From contig CAXAMN010022740.1 in NCBI GenBank assembly GCA_963970005.1, positions 925,654 through 989,653 of the forward strand: DNA of 64,000 bases, read 5' to 3'. The notes below the pieces were generated by a model. It did no database searches. It saw only the letters and a program-made list of their open reading frames with translations, and was not told the origin of the DNA. How positions within the stretch are numbered: position 1 is the stretch's first letter; each line of letters begins with the position of its first letter. Shown here one piece after another: positions 9,497-24,400 of this stretch. The stretch comes from Durusdinium trenchii. Its lineage: Eukaryota; Sar; Dinophyceae; Suessiales; Symbiodiniaceae. A program made the position numbers and the translations under genes.

Positions 9497-12400
9497 ATTG
9501 TTGTTCTTGTTGTTCTTGTTGTTCTTGTTCTTGTTCTTGTTGTTTGATCCAGGGCTTCGTTGAGTAAAATAAGAGTAGATCAAACAAGAAGTCACATGTT
9601 CAGCAATGTCTTGGCTTCTTTTCAGCGCACTCAATGTAAAGATGAGTATTGATACTTCTGAGGTATCATCGCACTGGAGACATATACTCGCAGCGTCTCG
9701 CAGCCAAATGATTTCAAAGCACAACAACCTGAGCAAGAGTTGTCAGAAGTCACCCTCACACAAGGTGGGAAAAGTGGGAGCACTTCTTATCCAATGCTCT
9801 CATGCGCAACGAACACGCTTGTCAGTGATGTAGAACTGCCCCTCAAAATACACCAACGCATAGAAAACCCACAGCCCCGCTGCCACGCAACCCGAGCCAT
9901 TTCGGGATCAAACCTCCAGCTCGCGCAGCCGTCCCTCAGGGCCTCCAGCTCGCGCAGCAGCTCTTGAGCCTTCAGCATATGCTCGCCAACCATCCTGATT
10001 TGGGTTCTGCAAGCGAATCGAACATGGAGTGAGAATAGGATACCCTTCGATTGACTAGCAACATGAAGTAGAAATGTCCAGAAAACGCGGATCCCTCTAC
10101 CAAACAAGGGTGGTGTTTCCCCCTTTCCACGTTTTTTGTGAGTGGGAATTTCTATTTTGCCAATCCAAAGCTAAGCCAGGAATCCGTTCCAAAATGAGAA
10201 CCCAAAAGGAAGAATCTCTTCCAACTTCTTCTGAGCTTCACTGTCACCGTCGGCCGCACCGCCAGCGCCAGGCGTGGAACCTCCGCACGCTCCGCAGGAC
10301 GCTCGGGAAGCGCCGCCGGGGCGGCGCCCGCCGCGGCTGGCACAGAGCCTGACCCGCGCCGCATGCAGATCCAAGAAAACTCCGGTTGACTGATGAATCC
10401 ATGAGTGAAGAAAAGAAAGTCTCGGTTCTGCATCTTTGCTGTTTTGTTCTTTTTCATCAAGTCCACATGAGGGAGGGCACTGGTGGTGAGTCACCGGTGC
10501 ACAGTCTGACCCTTCTTCAAAAAAATAAGAAAAGACGCCGGTGTTGGGAGGTCATCTGTCCCTGACCAAGGGTTTCTATTGGGATTGCAATGGGACTGTT
10601 GAGAGATGGATGACCTGTCTAGTTTTAGGGAAGCAACCCAGCAACCCCAAGTTCGACCATGGCACATATGAGTCCAAAATGCACAAAAAAGCATTTACCC
10701 CAACCCCACTATCCCCCCTGGTGCATCTTCAGGCCGATGGATCTGGACATGCAGGATTTGGGAGAGTCTTTCCAAGCCCAAACCTGCTTTCCAGCCGGGC
10801 GGCATCGACCCATCCGTTCCGGAGAACACCGCGAACCCGCATCGCCTCGCAAGACCGAACTCCCGGTGGAAGGCCGAGTCCGTGTGTCGGTGGCGGGCGT
10901 GCGCAAAGAGCGCACGTCTTGGGAGAGTAGGGATTTATCAGATCCACTAAGAGGTGGTTTTTGGTGCCTGGAAGTCGATGTTCCAAAACAAGGATATATG
11001 CAGTCAGTCTGGCTCCGAACCCCGTGGGACAGGAAGTATGATGAAAGATGATGAAACTCAAGGCCCCAAAGGATTCCATAATGTAGAACTTAATGTAGAC
11101 TCTTGGTTGATACACCCCCCATATGAAGAGGATGTTCCATTCAATCGGGAGGAATCAAGGGTCTACCTTATTCGGAAACCGCTTCCCTAAGTCCTTACTG
11201 CAGCCGTTGGGCCTGGATCAGGAACTGCCTCCATCTCCAGACGAAACTGAACCAGCACTTTCGCAGGCTCCAGCAATGTCTGGTAGGCGACCTCATGACA
11301 TCCGTGCGACCTCCAGACGTGAGGACAACACCATCTCTCCCTGGGTGGGGTGAGTTCATCCCCGCTCCTTCGCCATGCATGCATGCTCATACCCGTCGAA
11401 TCCCGTCAGCTTGCAGGATCACTTCGCCGCTTTTGGCTCCTAAGCTGCGGACCACCAGGCTCTGCTGCAGCAAACGTCGCACCTCCCAAGCGGCCAGCAA
11501 ATCTGTCGATCTCGGTCGCCGAGGTGCGCCAGGGAAGGCCGGCAGGTACGGCATCGGGTCACTCCAAATCCAAGAGGTGGGATTTGTCACTGTCCTGTCT
11601 TACCTGGCTTGAGGTGCGCCCAAGGTTTGAGCGGTGTCGGTCAAAGAAAACTCCAACACTGTGCAACGCGGTGAAAGCCATGGCTTTGCCAGAGAACGGC
11701 GGAGCATCCCACAGGATACGAGTTCACATGCCGACTGGGGGCTCTTCTTCTATGGATGTCCAAAAAGGTTTCAAGGAGTACAGTTAATGAGCCAACTCCT
11801 GCACAGCCTGGCATCTCTAAAGGAAAAATAATAATCACTCAATTGTCTGTCCAGGATGGCCATTGTTGAGGAGGGCCCCAACCTCCTGTCGATTCTGCCC
11901 GCCAGCACCGCTCCCACCCTTCCACGCCGAAGCTCCCCGCGGCCGCGGCCCACTGCGGCAGCGCCACGAGCTGCTCGTGCAGCAGTGCGGTGGCGGCGCC
12001 GCGCAGCAGCGGCACGCCCGCCGCGGGCGCCACGGCCCGGCCGAGCGCCACCACCTCCGAGACCTGGACGCAGTGGACGCAGCACCCCAGGGGCTTTGGG
12101 GAGTTGGGGAGGTTGATTCCAAAAGGTGCAGAGATGGCGATCCGATGAGTTCGTCAGGCCCTGGTGCTCTGTTCGGAAGTCTACTTCCACTTGTTTGGAG
12201 AGGGGTCTTGCTTGCACCAACAACCCGGGTGGAAGGGACTACTTCCCCATCAAAAGGGCTGGGCCAAAGTCATGCAACAGCAACTCAAATCTATGAACGG
12301 CCACAGGGCCCCACATCCTGCCGCGCTGCCTTGCCACTCAAATCAGCACCAATGAGCAGCGCGATGGCTTCCAGCACTTCCTGTGAGGCGAAGACCACCA

Positions 12401-15400
12401 CCAGTCGCTTCTGTTGCTCGATCGCTTTTCGCCGTAGAACCTGCCCAAGAAGCAAGGCGGAGAACAGAAACCGGCAAAGAAACCGGGGTGAGACCCTACC
12501 AACTCCTGTCTTTAAACTGGTTCACAGCCCTGTATCAAGCAAACATGAATCAACGCAACCAGAGCTCAAAAGCAACATGTCCCACATCCCTATCCGTCCA
12601 CCCTTTCAACTCACACCCCTCACAAACATCCAAACCGAACCGTCGCACCAAACGCTTCCCTTTGGCCCCTTCGGCCAGCGATTTCGTGCTCCAACCCTGG
12701 CCCCCCCTTCGGTGCTAGACATTGACACCCCGTTTCGCACCCCATTTTTTCGGGGCGATGAGGGGACACCTTTCTGTGGTGCTCGTTGGATGTTCGCGGT
12801 GGTTCTGGAAGGCGCCGATTGGCACGATGTTCACCTCTCTCGTCTCGAAGGGCAGGACAGGAGAGTTTCAGTCAGGTCAGACAAATCCCACACTGAAAGA
12901 AAGCTGACTTTCCCATCTTCCAAGCATGGTCCACTTCTCCAAAATTGAAGAAGTCCATCTTGGCCTGGGCTTGGGTCTACTATACCCTTGCCTCTTTACC
13001 AGGGGGTTTGACCTGGAGGCTCCTACAAGTCCACCCACGCCCAGACTGTGACTTCGTCCCCCTCGCCTTGAGACCTTCCACCCGGGCAACCTCCAGATGT
13101 TGCAGCGTGGCGGGCGAGCAGCGGCAGCCTCGAGCGGGCTGAGCGGAGGTTTCAACCGGACAACGAGCACAACGCCGCGGCCTAGGGTTTTTGGTTCGCT
13201 TTCGAGGGGAGGAGGGGGGACTCCGGGAACAGACCTGAAGGAAATCCGGAATCAGCCTAACATGGGTATGAACCAGAAATATATAATCATAATATGAAGG
13301 GTATCGGTTGGGTCTATCCTATTACCAGTAACAGTGGATGATGATGGTTAGTAAAGGCCTTGTTATCACTGATCATTGTTTACTGACTGTTGCAGGTAAG
13401 AAGGGACAGACCCAGGTATCGCTAGTCTTTTTCTTACGGTACACCGTGTACAAATCGGTACGTCCCATCCCACTGTGAATCACCGGACCCGTTGCGTCGG
13501 TGCGGAGACGAACGCTCTCGTCAGAGAGATGAACTCCGCTGGCACTTGAAAGAGGAGCAAAAACAAGCGCTTCTGCACAGCATGGGCCATGGTTGATCTT
13601 CATAAATTGTTATATCCACCTTGATGTCCACATATCCGAATCTGAACCCAAAAATCGAAGAGCGTGTGTGTGTGTGCTCTGTGTGGTTGTGGGTGCTCTG
13701 TGTGTGCTATATGCACTCTGTGTGTGTGTGTGCCCGTTTGGCAACCCTAAGACTCATCTAATTTCCGGCCTGGACAGTTCACAAAGCTGCAGAGGTTGTT
13801 CGCTGCTCCTGGGTGTGCTGCACTGCCCTGCAAGCGAAGCGACAGGTGCCCCATTGGCTGGGGGTCTCCCTCTTAACACCTTTCTGCAGCTCGGCCGGCT
13901 GGAGGCTTGGTCAAACCCATCCACCTGACGAAGAACTTGCCCATCGATTCACAGGCAAAGAAGGAACAAATCCCCAGCCTGAACGTCAAGTGGTTTGATT
14001 GTTCCAACGAGCATTCAGCCAACAGCAACAGAGTGTGCCCAAAAAATCATACGCGGACAAAAACATAAGGGAACATATAGGAACATAGGTCTGCCTGCAC
14101 CCTCCGACCCATGGCCCCAATGATCAGCCACTTGGGACGTGGCAGCGCCTGCACCGAGCGTAGGGCTTCGTGGCACACCACCAGCGCCGCCTTCAGCAGC
14201 GGCGTCTGCGCCAGCGTCGCTGCTTCGCTCGGCGCCTGGGAGCGGAGCAAAGCGGCGGAGGGGCGGCGGCACGGCCTGGAAGGCCCGTCGTGGTCCTTTT
14301 TCGGGTTGGAACAGCAAGACCGGGTCTTCCTGGATTCCCATCTGCGGGCATGGCGGATGTCCAAACCTTGTTGAATGACTGACTTACAGTAAGACTGTAC
14401 GTTCCTTTCGCGAGAAGTCCTCCTACTCGAAAAAGCTGTCCTTCCTTCACTTCAACCCTGTTAAAGCAAGACCGAGAAGACCGAGGATGAACAGGAGGGT
14501 GAAGTATCAAAAAAAACTATTTATCGCATCAATAAAAAAATATTCAAGGGGATCAATAAAAAACTAATTACTTAATCAAAAAAAATTCTACCACGAACCC
14601 TCTTTGGGCTGGGCGTCGGCCTGTATACTAATCTCTTTCCTCCTGCCTGGCCTCCTGGCTAACAGGCAGTTTCCGCTCAGAGTCGAAATTCGTGGCAGGA
14701 ATCTTGTGGCACAGGGGCGGGTTGGGGGAGGGGGATTAAATCACGTTTCCTGTCTCTTCCTGGCTTTCTGGCCTCTTTTTTACAGCAGCAGCAGCTTTAG
14801 TTTTTAAAAGTCAAGTTTCCGCTCAAATCTTCCTGTGTGTCATACTAAGTTGTTGGTTCCTGGCTGATTGGCTTTTTGTCTAGAATAACAGCAGCTTTAA
14901 TGTTCAACAGGCAAGGTTCCGCTTACAGTCAGATTTCGTCGCAAGACTTTTGAATAGCATTTGCAGATTTGGTGGGCAAGGTTTACCAAGGTTCCACTAA
15001 AAGCCTGATTTCATGGCAGGGACGTTGAATACTATCTGCAGATTTCGTTGCGCGGAAGGGGGGTTGGGGGGGAGGGCGCAGCGCCTCCCCCCCACGAGCG
15101 CTCGGAAAAAACATGCAATGAATTATACAGAGCCAAACGAAAGTCAGGAAATCTATGCACAGGAGTAAGACACATCGAGTGGTAGAATCGGCCTCCTGTT
15201 CGAAAAGTGTAGAGGCAGGGTGTGAGTATCAAGATCAAATCGGCAAAAGTGAGTGCGTGAGTCAAGTTGAAATGGCAACATCCTTCTCTAAATTTTACCC
15301 TCGGGTGGCTCACCAAAGGGTGAGTCAACTTGGAAGGGCAACATCCTTCTTTAATTTTTACCCCTGCATGGCCCACAAAAGGGTCAGTCAAGTTGAAATG

Positions 15401-18400
15401 GCAATTTACCCCTGCATCACAAAAGGGTGAGTGAACTTGGCATAGCCACTTCCCTCTCTAAACTTTAGCCCTGCATTGCACACAAAAGGGTGAGTCAAGT
15501 TGGGGTGACCACTTCCTTCTCTAAATTTCACCCTGCCCACAAAAGGGTGAGTCAAGAAATGGCAACATCCTTCTCTAAATTTTACCCCTGCATGGCCCAC
15601 AAAAGGNNNNNNNNNNCATCCTTCTCTAAATTTTACCCCTGCATGGCCCACAAAAGGGTGAGTGAACTTGGCATAGCCACTTCCTTCTCGAAATTTCACC
15701 CTGCCCACAAAAGGACAAAAGGGTGAGTGAGTGAGTGAGAGTGAGTGAAAGTGAGTGAGAGTGAGTGAGTGAGAGTGAGTGAGTGAGAGTGAGTGAGTGA
15801 GAGTGAGAGTGAGAGTGAGTGAGAGTGAGTGAGTGAGTGAGAGTGAGAGCGAGAGTGAGTTTGAAGCAGCGCATCCCCGTGTACAGACGAGGTATATCAT
15901 TCGCGTGTACAGATGAGTCACTTTTCGCGTGTACAGACGAGGCGCCGGCCTCCTACCTGGATCCCTTCTTTTCTTCCTTCCCTTCCCTTCCCTTCGACGA
16001 GGTGACCAGGGACCAAGGGGACCAGGGGACCAAGGGGACCAGAGGACCAAGGGGACCAGGGGACCAAGGGGACCAGGGGACCAAGGGGACCAGGACGACC
16101 ATGTGGACCAGGAGCAAGCATACAAGAGACGGGAAAGGAAAATAATTATTTTTTGATTAGTTAATTAATTTGTTGTTGATTACGTAAATAACTTTTTTTT
16201 TGATTCAGTAATTAATTTCTTTTTGATACACATGCCTGAACAGGGTGTGAATTCCTTCCCGTCCCCTCTTTCTCTTCAGCCTTCTGCAGAAAATGACCGG
16301 AACACGGGTTGCATGCCGGTCCCAATCGCCCGGGAACACCTTCCACTGGTGTTGCAACAAGTATAGATGTTTCCAGCGGTCACCGTCTCCATCATCTTCC
16401 GCTTCTTTCGGCACCTTCTCACCACCTCCCCGCGGCGTCTTTCGGCACCTTCCCGCCCCCACAAGTCGTCCGCCCCAGAGGCTGAAGCAGACTTCCCCGG
16501 GTCTCTTTTTGAGGCAACTGAGCCACGGTGGCTGTCACGGCGGCCAGGATCGCATGCCCCAAGCCCTCTCGAAGCAAATCGCCGCGGAGCGAGAGCATCA
16601 CCTGGTCGCGCGGGGCTGGCCCGCGTTGCGCGACGGAGGTCTGAGCGGTTGCGCGACACCGGGCACGGGAGGTTCGTCGTGTTGCTTTGGATGTTCCCAA
16701 CACAGCGGACTGACTTTTGGGCGACGAAATGTGTCGGACCTGACTTTGGTCAGTCTTAACTTGGCGCCAGAACGTGGAGCCCCCGCCAGCGCCCCCACTT
16801 AGCCGAACAAGCCGCTCATTCCCTGCTGTGTGCTTCGACTAAGGATTTATGCCAAAGGCCAGCTTCAATCCCAGGCATGAGTTCTAACAGTGTTGGTTCT
16901 GCTCTAGGTTTCGGGCACGCAAGTTGTAGAGCAAGCGATAAAGGCTCACATCCAAGGTCTTGCTCTCGGAATCATCCTGGCATGCGGCCAACTCATCGAG
17001 TCCTATCCAACAAAACGCAGATCCCCAATGCTTCGATCCACACACAGATGGAAATCTTGGAAATGGCCAAGAATTGAAGAATTGACCACTCATGAAGAGA
17101 AGAATCCGCAGGGTGCCGAAGTCGCCCAATCTCTCGGTTCTTCAAAAGCAAGGAGAGACTTCCTCCACCAAACGATAACGACTCTCAGTAGAGCCCAACC
17201 CGTCTCACACTTCCCACCACCTCGTGGTCCCCGTTGCGATGTCTCCGCTCCCAGCCCCACCTCGGGGAGCTCCTTCAGTCTGGCTTCATGGGTCTTGAGC
17301 AAGTCGTCCAACTCTTCCAAGTCTGGGACGTCTTCCTTCAAGTTGCCTGTTTTCGTCCCGCTGATCCCCGCTGGTCCGGTTCCGGCGGGTCGAAGGATCG
17401 AAGTGAAACACTTCTGGATGCGAAGGTGCTGCCATGGCCTCAGCTGTCCTTCAGTCCATTCTTTCCGAATGAAATACGTGAATCCACGTGAATCCTGAAG
17501 TGAGCAAGTCGGTGTCTTTCCCCCTAAGACCATGCAAGTGTTAAGACCTTCGTACAACCACCACTCGCCACTCACCACCCGATCTGTCCTCGAACCCGCC
17601 TGAGGAAACCTTCTCCAGGCACTGGATCTTCTCCCTGTAGGCCAGCCAGGCCAATGAGGTGCCACTGTTCAACTGCTGCGCCAACCTCTTCTCCTGTTCA
17701 ACTGCGGGCCATTGGGCGGGGCCTTTGTTGGGCGCCTTTTTCTAGCAAACGCCCTCTTTTTGGGGCTCGATGATCGATCAAGAATCTACTCGATTGGAAA
17801 AGACCGTGAAAGACATGTCATTGTCTCTCAACAACTTAAAGGCCACCAGGGGTGCACCCAACTTCACTCACTGCAACTAGGATTGATGAAGTGCCCAAAG
17901 TAGTAGAGTCGGTACTTAGTAGAGCTAGTTGAAGAACAAACAGTCCTTGTTGTGAGGCATGCAGCATGCATCTCTTTTGGCTCTTTGGGTCTTTAATGGA
18001 TGGTCTTTACACGTCTTTACTCATCTTTACTCAGCACCCTGAGCTCCCAGCTCCTGCGCCGAGGCCTGGTATCGAAAGACTTCGCCCACGCCGCCAGCCG
18101 TCGCCGTGCCAGCATCCTCCACGACCGGAGCGGCGCTCGTGTTCGCCGCGGCTTGCTGCGGCGCCTCGGGAGGCGGAGGAGACGAAGAGGAAAAAGACCG
18201 ACGGGAGGGAGTAGGTTCTCTACTCAGGCGGCCCAATTTACTGCTTTTGGGTCGCACCGTTCTGTCTCCCGTCGTGAATGAATCGTTGACTTCTTGAGAT
18301 GATTTCTGGACTAAAATTACCAAAGGCAGCTTTTTGGCCGCCAGGCCACCGAAAGCAGCCACGCATGAGCCTCCAAGCCCGGCTCCTGCAGAGAATGCCA

Positions 18401-21400
18401 AGAGTCTGACAAGTGCAAGAGGGGACGCCTCACCTCAAAACCGTCGAAGATCTTCGACATGCGTTGAATTGAACATCCCACAACTCCGGCCCCAATTTGG
18501 CCACCCCTAGCTGCGCCATGCTGTGCTCAACGACCCCGGTCGGGTGCGTTTTCGTCTCCTGAAAAGCCACTGAGATCGTCCTGCGCTCCCACCTCGTCTC
18601 ATCCGTCTGCCACGTCGGTGGACTCTTGCTGCTATACCTTGGAGGCCACAGACAAGCTCAGTCACCCCATCCAATCGGTCGGAACCCCAAACACCATGGT
18701 CCCCAAACAAAGGATCTCCCAGGAATCCCCAAACATGAGGAATCGACCAAAGCTGTGCCAAAACTCTTTGTTTAACCTTTCAAGGCGCTCGATCCAGTCA
18801 TGCCTCCACTCTGGACACTGGCTGCGCTCCTCCGATGCCATAGGTCGCCCGTGCGTCCGTCCCTCGCGCACCTCGCCCAAGGGTGCTGCCTCGAGAGCCT
18901 CGAGGCGTCCCGGTGGAGATTGGATGGGAAAGGGATGAGAATGAGAGACAGAAGAAGAAGAGGAAGAAGAAGAAGATGATGATGAGGGATGGGAAGAATA
19001 AGAAGAACCTTCCTTCACTCTTCCCTGATATGTTGAGAAAGAAAGCAACACCCGTGCTAAGAAAACGACTCGAGCAGGAGTGCCGCAGGCGCAGCTGAAG
19101 ACACGCTTCCAAAAGGGCACCCAATGATAGTCAGTCTTCTGATCTTTTCTGATCTGAGAAATTGGAGATCACTGCGAAGCAAAGAGAAGGTCATGGCGTG
19201 CTCACGGCCTCAACAAAGCGCAGCTTCGCGTCCTTCTGGAAGAGGCCCTGAAACCGGCAGCTTCGCGGTCATTCGGTCATTCGGTTCACCGACACCACTT
19301 CGAAAGGCTTCCTCCGCCCCCGGTTTCGTTGGGTCCGGTTTTGGACCCTGTCCGCAAAACCCACTGAAAACGCACCCCTCGGACCCTTGGTGAAGCCATC
19401 GTTGCACTGGGCTCGTTTGGCGCCTCCAAGTCCTCTGGCAGCTTCAGCGGTTCGAGCTGCGGCAGCGGGAGCTCTGCGGGCCCCGCGGAATCAGCGGCCA
19501 ACGTCCAGGCGCCCGACCAGCCCGCCTGTGTACGCGGCTGTTGGCGAAGAAGAGCTCCCCACAAGCATGGGTTGGAAAAAAGCATCCAAACAAGAGGTGA
19601 TCTCAAAATGTTTGTTCGGATGATTCAAGCATCTTGTCAGCTTGTGTGGACACTGTCCAAACATGAACTATTTAGCTATGAGCTGCCGGTCCTATTGGAA
19701 CTCATCCAAGCCCATAAATGCAATTTCCTGCTACTAGACCTGATGCCTTGTCCTGCATTCGGCCACACCTCGAGAATGGTGGAAGAGCACTCAAACCTCA
19801 TCGAGCGGGGCAACACGTCTGAGCGTCGTGTTGCAGTGCCCTTTGGGCGATTCGGAGACAGTCAAAATTCGGAGACAATCAAAATGAATTTGCTGAGGGT
19901 TGCCTGTGGATAGGAAAGTCACGATGACTAACTAGCTCAAAACTGTCGGGAGGACAAGCTAAGCAGAATCCATCAGAATCCCATGTCCCATTTCAGACCA
20001 ATCAGCTTGGATCATGGCTCATCACATAGGCACAATTGAGTCCGGCCAAGCAGCTGCAGGTGCCCGTCCCGCACGAAGCGTGCGCCGCTCCCAACGCCGT
20101 CCGCTGGGCCGGAGAAGTCCAGCGCCGTCCGTCCGCTCGCTTCGAAGCTCCAGATCGACGGCAAGGCCTCGACGCCGAGCCGGGTCAGGTCCAAGGAACG
20201 CACCTTGGCTTGTCCTCGCGGAATGGGTCGGTGTCCAAATGCGGTTCTTCTCAGGGACCCAAAAAAAAGGGACTCTGACTTTGTATTCTATCTTATTCTC
20301 ATAAACCCATGCCATGCGACTTCTTCCTGGGCCATCTTCCTCGACGTTCCCCCCTCCGACTCAGGCTCGGAATGGGCGGCTCATGGTTTCGCAAAAAAAG
20401 GATGTACAAGGGATATGTGAATTTAACAGAAATTAGAACGTTAACACATCTGAACACCTTGTTTAACCTGGAAAAATTCAAGGCATGAACATGCACGCGA
20501 CGCGAGGTGTTCCAATGGTTTCCCTGTTCAACCCGTCCTTTGGGCTGCCAAACTCTGGAGTAGCGAGTCTCCACTTCAGTTGGGTGAGATGCTTCAGTCT
20601 CCTGCGCTGCCGGCCTTGCACCGACTTCAGTGCAGTCTGGCGGGTCTTTGGTTTGGAGCTGTGGATTTGGGATGATACTAGCATCCTCCTTGCTCAGGAA
20701 GTTGGAGGAGCCAGCCATATGGTGCATCCACTCACAGTCTTGATTGATCTGCTTCATCGCCACAGACACTTCTGGCGTCTCACGATAAGCTGCATACTCC
20801 GCGAGCCACTGGCGGCTTTGGGAGTCCAAGGCCTCGGCCTCTGGCAGCAGCGAGACCAACGCATCTCTCGTCCAGGAGTCTTCCACGGCTGGCAGCAGCG
20901 AGGGTGCTCCGAGGTAGTCAAAGTCTTCCACCTGGCAGAGTTAGCATGAAAAAACGAGAGAGTTCCGATACCTTCAGCCGGTTGAGTGTAGATTGAACTT
21001 TCAACTGGTTGAGTTGAATGTTTAATAATCCGGAAATACAAAAATACAGTAGTTGAAACAGAACTCGCACAACCAGGGGGTCACCCATCGCTTGTACCGC
21101 TGACCGCTTGTGCTAACTTGTGACCGCCTGTGCTTCTGGAAAGACTGGAATTGCTTCGTCGGCGAACCGCACCAAGTTGAAGGTTTCGCAGGGTGAACTG
21201 GTTGGCACAGGGCAATGGATCTGCATCAATGCAGCAGCCAAGGGAGGTGCCTCCCAATGCCAGTTCACCTGCTTTACTGGTAAGTCCTCCACTGCATCGC
21301 GCTGACCCTCCTCTTCGATCAGCGCGAAATAGTCCAAGGCAAGACACTGCATGGGACTTCAACTGCACACCACTGGCATGGCGATTTCAGCAAAAAGCCT

Positions 21401-24400
21401 TGAGCCAATCAGAGGAGCCAACCAGGTAGCCAAGCAAATCCACACAACCACAGTGGCTGTGTGTTTCTACACAGCATGCCGGTGGAGCTTTGAGGTTTTC
21501 AAGGCCAACTGGTCTGGTATGCATAACCTCAGATCCCGCCCACCGGACGATCACCGGGCCTTCGGGCGGGCGCGCTGCGCGGGTGCGAAGGCCCCAAGGC
21601 CTCCACCAAAGACAGCACCAGCTGCCTCGCCTCAAGGACCGCCCAGCGGAACCGGAGCTGCTACCCGACCCCGCAACCACCGGGAGCAACGTCGGAAAGC
21701 GCGTACAGTGTGTCTCAAGACAGCCACTGAACAAGTAAGAGTGGGGTTTCCCAGTTGTTTCTTTGAACTTCCTAAGTGGAGGAAGCAAAGCTCAAGCACA
21801 TCTCAGCACGGGCACCCAATCCAGCTATCAAAACCATCCATCCCGGTTTCCTTTCCTTTCCCGGTCTCTTTCTTTCCCCGCACCCAAAGCCGCGCTTTCT
21901 TCCCTTCCGCCGCGCGCGCCTCGTCGGAGCGCTTCCGACGCAGGAGCTGGAGCCCCGCTTCGAAGGCCTCGGCCTCACGCGGGTGACGTGCCCTGCCTGT
22001 AAACAGCCGCCCTCTCACCAGTGAATGGGAAGTCTTCAGGGGATAAGTTATCCAAACCAGCGGCCATTTGCGCTTATGACTTGACCCAATGGTCCTAACA
22101 TGCAGGAACTTCCATAAACAGCCCAGTCAGAAGGCTGCTCAGGATCTGAAAATGCTCCCAACACTGCCCCAGCCACATATCAGCTTTCTCCCACGGTCAT
22201 GGCCTCCCCATGCGCCCAAAAGATGGATACAGCGTAGGCCTGCCGGGTCGCAGGCTTTCACCAAAAAACCTGTCGTGTATCGGTCCAAAGGGTTTTTCAA
22301 CTCTTCTGAAAAAAGGTGGGACCAACCCCCTTGCGGGTGCCCAAAGCTTCATCCTGACCTAAGTGCTCATCTATCGCTCAGAAGGGTCTCTTTCATTCCC
22401 CGGAAAGACCGGAAAGACATGGTTTTCTTTTGCTTGGTCCAGCCCTGCGTTCGCTGCGTTCCCGGTCTTTTCCTGCTCACCAGCCTGGACCGCGGCGAAA
22501 TCGGTGGGATTGGCCTCCCAGGCAGCCTGGGCAAGGTGCGACCACGGGAAGCCGGCGAAGCAAGTGAGGGAGGGCCGAGGTGCCTTGATCTAGGTTGGAA
22601 GAAGTGATATGAGTGGGCAGATGTGGGGAGTTGCATCCAAATAGACATAGACGTCGTGTGGACAAATATATATATATATATATTTCTTTTTTTTTTTGTC
22701 CGTCTCTTTTCCAGTGCTGGCGAGTCAGCTAAACATCTTCCTCAGATCTTGTGATCCGGGCTTGGTGCACCGCTGCCTGAGCTTGACCGTGACCTCAAAG
22801 CGTTCTCCCACCAGCCGCGTTTTCGACTTGCAGCTTTGGCATTCGGCTTGATTGCCGGTGCGCCACATCTGATGAGTTGGATGTCCCATCCAAGCCTCAG
22901 GGTCCAAAGGCCCATGATGACAGTAGGAGCCTAGGAATTGGTTGAACTGGTCCTCCCCAGCTCTGGCCAAAATGTAGCACCGACAAACTTGGCAACGAAG
23001 GTAGGCTTTGTCAAGCCGAAAGTGATGCTGCCCTGGAGTTGGGGCCTGTTGCATGTCCAGGATGTCATGTATGATCTCGAACCGTGTCTTCTTGGGCTCC
23101 TTGGCCAAAATGGCCTGTGAGCAGGGTGCACTGAGGCCCTCTTGAATCTCTTTCAGGAGAGACTTTGTGTGGAAGCGAGTCCCGCAAAGGGAGCACTGGA
23201 CTCCAGACCTGAAGGCCTGCCACCGATGGCCCAGTCCGTTGGGTTCTTCCGTGAACTTGACCAGTAGGTCTCGCTTCTGCTGAATGAGCGGGATCTTTGC
23301 CGGGTTCTCTTGCTTGCTCTTGGCGTGCAAGAAGTGCGATTTGTCACGAAGTAGAGTGTCCATTCGATTGGCTGCCACAAAGAGGACATCTCGAGCGTCT
23401 TCGTCCACATGCCGTTGCAAGTCCAGGATGTCTTCCGGTTTGGCCAGGAGGGCGGCCTGAGTGGCCTTGGCCTGTGTGTCCTTCTGAAACATCTTGCGGT
23501 TGTGGTTGCTGTCAAGTTCGGTTCCGCTCAGCAGAAGCAGCCTCACTTGATCATAATCTTCCTGTTCTAGACCTTGACACAGGTCTGGGAACTGTTCAAA
23601 GGCCACCATCCATGACCAGATTTTCCAAGTGGAGCGCTGGAAGACCGGAACTTGGACCTTGTCATTGATGTGCAAGGAGAGGTGCTTGAGGGCATAAAAG
23701 AAGGCTCGTTGCCTGGTGGCCTTGCCCGGACAGATGCCCGTCATGGAAGCTTCTCTTTGCTTGGTGTGGACATTGTGAATGCAAAATGGCAAACACGAAG
23801 CGCTTGTGGCGAGGGTCCTTGCAGGTTGGGGCAATGGCAACAGAGAAAGCCTGCCCGGCAGCCACACGCAGAGTCTCCAAGTTCGCCCAGAGGCCCTCTC
23901 CATTGAACGTGGCCATGCCCCCATCAGGGATGTAGAAGAGACTCTGTGTCATGCCCCGATTCCAAAGTTCAGGTTCGGCGCCTGCTTGGAGTCTCTCATG
24001 CCATTGCGCCAGCAAATCCTTGGCCCGTCCTTTCCAGAAGCTGCATTGCCACAGGAGGTGAATGAAAGTGAGATCATCACCACACACAGGACATGAACCT
24101 TCTTGGCCATGGAGAGTTCCCTGATGGAACTCTCAAGGCAGTGCACTGCTGGTCCGTGCACATCTTCTCCATGGTGCGGCTGACTGTCCAATCTAATGGC
24201 CTTTCCAAATCGTGGCAGCCCGTGTAGCGGGTTAAACGCAGGAGTCGTTGCCAGCAGGATTCCTCCAGCATCTTGTGATGCAAGGTTGGCCAAGTGGCTT
24301 CAAGCTGAAGCTCACAATCAGGAATTCCTCCATACCCGGTGCGTTTCCAGACCTTGCCAGATGAGATGTCAAAGTCGTAGTCCAGCAAATACGCCTGCAA

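Larger units (their letters stand above)
14506..16236. repeat. A/T-rich inverted ends enclosing a repeat-filled intron segment
   Basis: The left end at 14506 starts GTATCAAAAA and continues A-rich. The right end at about 16236 is TTTTTGATAC preceded by T-rich sequence, its reverse complement. Between them are degenerate TTCCGCTCAGAGTC repeats, a minisatellite, (GAGT)n and an 18-mer repeat. It may be one inserted element within the intron between exons 19 and 20. The end match is short, so chance is possible. Confidence 0.35.

Noticed and set aside
9287-9736. 149-codon minus-strand ORF with a long Asn run, and the Leu/Cys ORFs opposite
   Set aside because: Translation of the (TTG)n microsatellite in an intron; all frames are open because the repeat lacks stops.
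15240-15725. CRISPR-like array
   Set aside because: Units are contiguous degenerate tandem repeats without unique spacers, in a eukaryotic intron, with no cas genes.
15406-16125. 239-codon minus-strand ORF with FREG/THPFVGHAG repeats and a collagen-like GPLGPLVP part
   Set aside because: Direct translation of minisatellite, (GAGT)n and 18-mer arrays across an assembly gap.
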